Assembly: GCA_030142905.1 (NCBI GenBank)
Contig: JASJOG010000473.1
Span: forward strand, 62,001-126,000
DNA from: Heliopora coerulea
Taxonomy: Eukaryota > Cnidaria > Anthozoa > Scleralcyonacea > Helioporidae
Reading direction: 5' to 3'
DNA: 64,000 nt
This document shows, piece by piece, positions 63,821 through 64,000 of this stretch; positions within the stretch are counted from its first letter, which is position 1, and each line of letters opens with the position of its first letter. The notes beneath the pieces are model-generated. The model ran no database searches and was not told the origin of the DNA. It saw nothing but the letters and a program-made list of their open reading frames with translations. The translations under genes and the position numbers were made by a program.

Positions 63821-64000
63821 CTATTTACAAGTGCATTGATACAGCAAGTCATAAAATTGTTTGGTTGCACATTTGGGTATCAAATTCTAAACCAATAATT
63901 CTTGGGTGATGGTATTTGGAATACCTTATGGAGGTTCAGACCATTTCATGTACAAGAGTGGACAAAGGCCCTGAGACAGGAAATCATGGCAATGATGCAT
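63821..64000 (+). pseudogene. Integrase-core protein relic, right part
   Basis: AIYKCIDTASHKIVWLHIW resembles the HGCIDGFSRKILWL stretch of the same DDE family as at 55768-56119. Broken frames with IILG and RQEIMAMMH follow and run off the window. Together with the left part it gives the pre-insertion gene. Confidence 0.6.

Overview
The window looks like nuclear DNA of a metazoan, most plausibly an aquatic invertebrate. It has no operons or bacterial ribosome binding sites, and it holds LINEs, hAT, mariner, Tc1, pogo/Tigger, PIF/Harbinger, BEL/Pao and Ty3/Gypsy elements, tRNA-derived SINE-like repeats and one Polinton/Maverick-type element. A cnidarian is my best guess from the mix, but I cannot fix the species. 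I find no convincing intact host gene. The window is a transposon graveyard with a few well-preserved insertions.

Layout. 1-626: open reverse-transcriptase frame of a LINE (minus), ending at a 76-bp foldback, then a kinase-like relic (minus). 5.2-10.43 kb: CR1-like LINE split by a 3.6-kb hAT (6648-10235). 12.1-13.3 kb: minisatellite interrupted by tRNA-SINE copies. 15750-20700: second hAT with a perfect 8-bp target duplication; it carries an OTU-like protease ORF with a visible intron. 21.06-25.7 kb: decayed BEL/Pao. 25738-27096: mariner-like element with near-perfect 35-bp ends. Then a hAT relic, a 5'-truncated L2/CR1 LINE, a Tc1 relic and a tandem SINE.

33245-47951 is the centrepiece: a 14.7-kb Polinton/Maverick (virus-like) provirus with ~155-bp terminal inverted repeats and a 6-bp target duplication CCTAAT. 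The left half, mostly minus strand, carries a packaging ATPase, major capsid protein, a membrane-active protein and integrase. The right half, plus strand, carries a large unknown protein, the penton-like minor capsid protein, a phage-tail-fibre-like repeat protein ending in a lectin-like domain, small membrane proteins, a VRR-NUC nuclease, a NUMOD1-like protein and a protein-primed DNA polymerase B. Many genes are broken by single stops or frameshifts, so this copy is probably dead. Two start-site motif classes, TATAAAATAAATG for virion genes and TATAATAAAAGA for replication genes, suggest early/late transcription.

48.0-50.45 kb: a short exon-like frame, then a pogo/Tigger relic with a PCNA-binding-type tail. 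51201-51402: foldback element enclosing a tRNA-like core. 55.77-64.0 kb: a three-level nest, in which an integrase-core relic is split by a complete antisense Gypsy (56125-63815, ~104-bp LTRs, duplication ATTAG), itself split by an intact PIF/Harbinger (59871-62948, duplication TTA). The Harbinger transposase and Myb-like partner frames are both uninterrupted, so it is probably the youngest insertion here.
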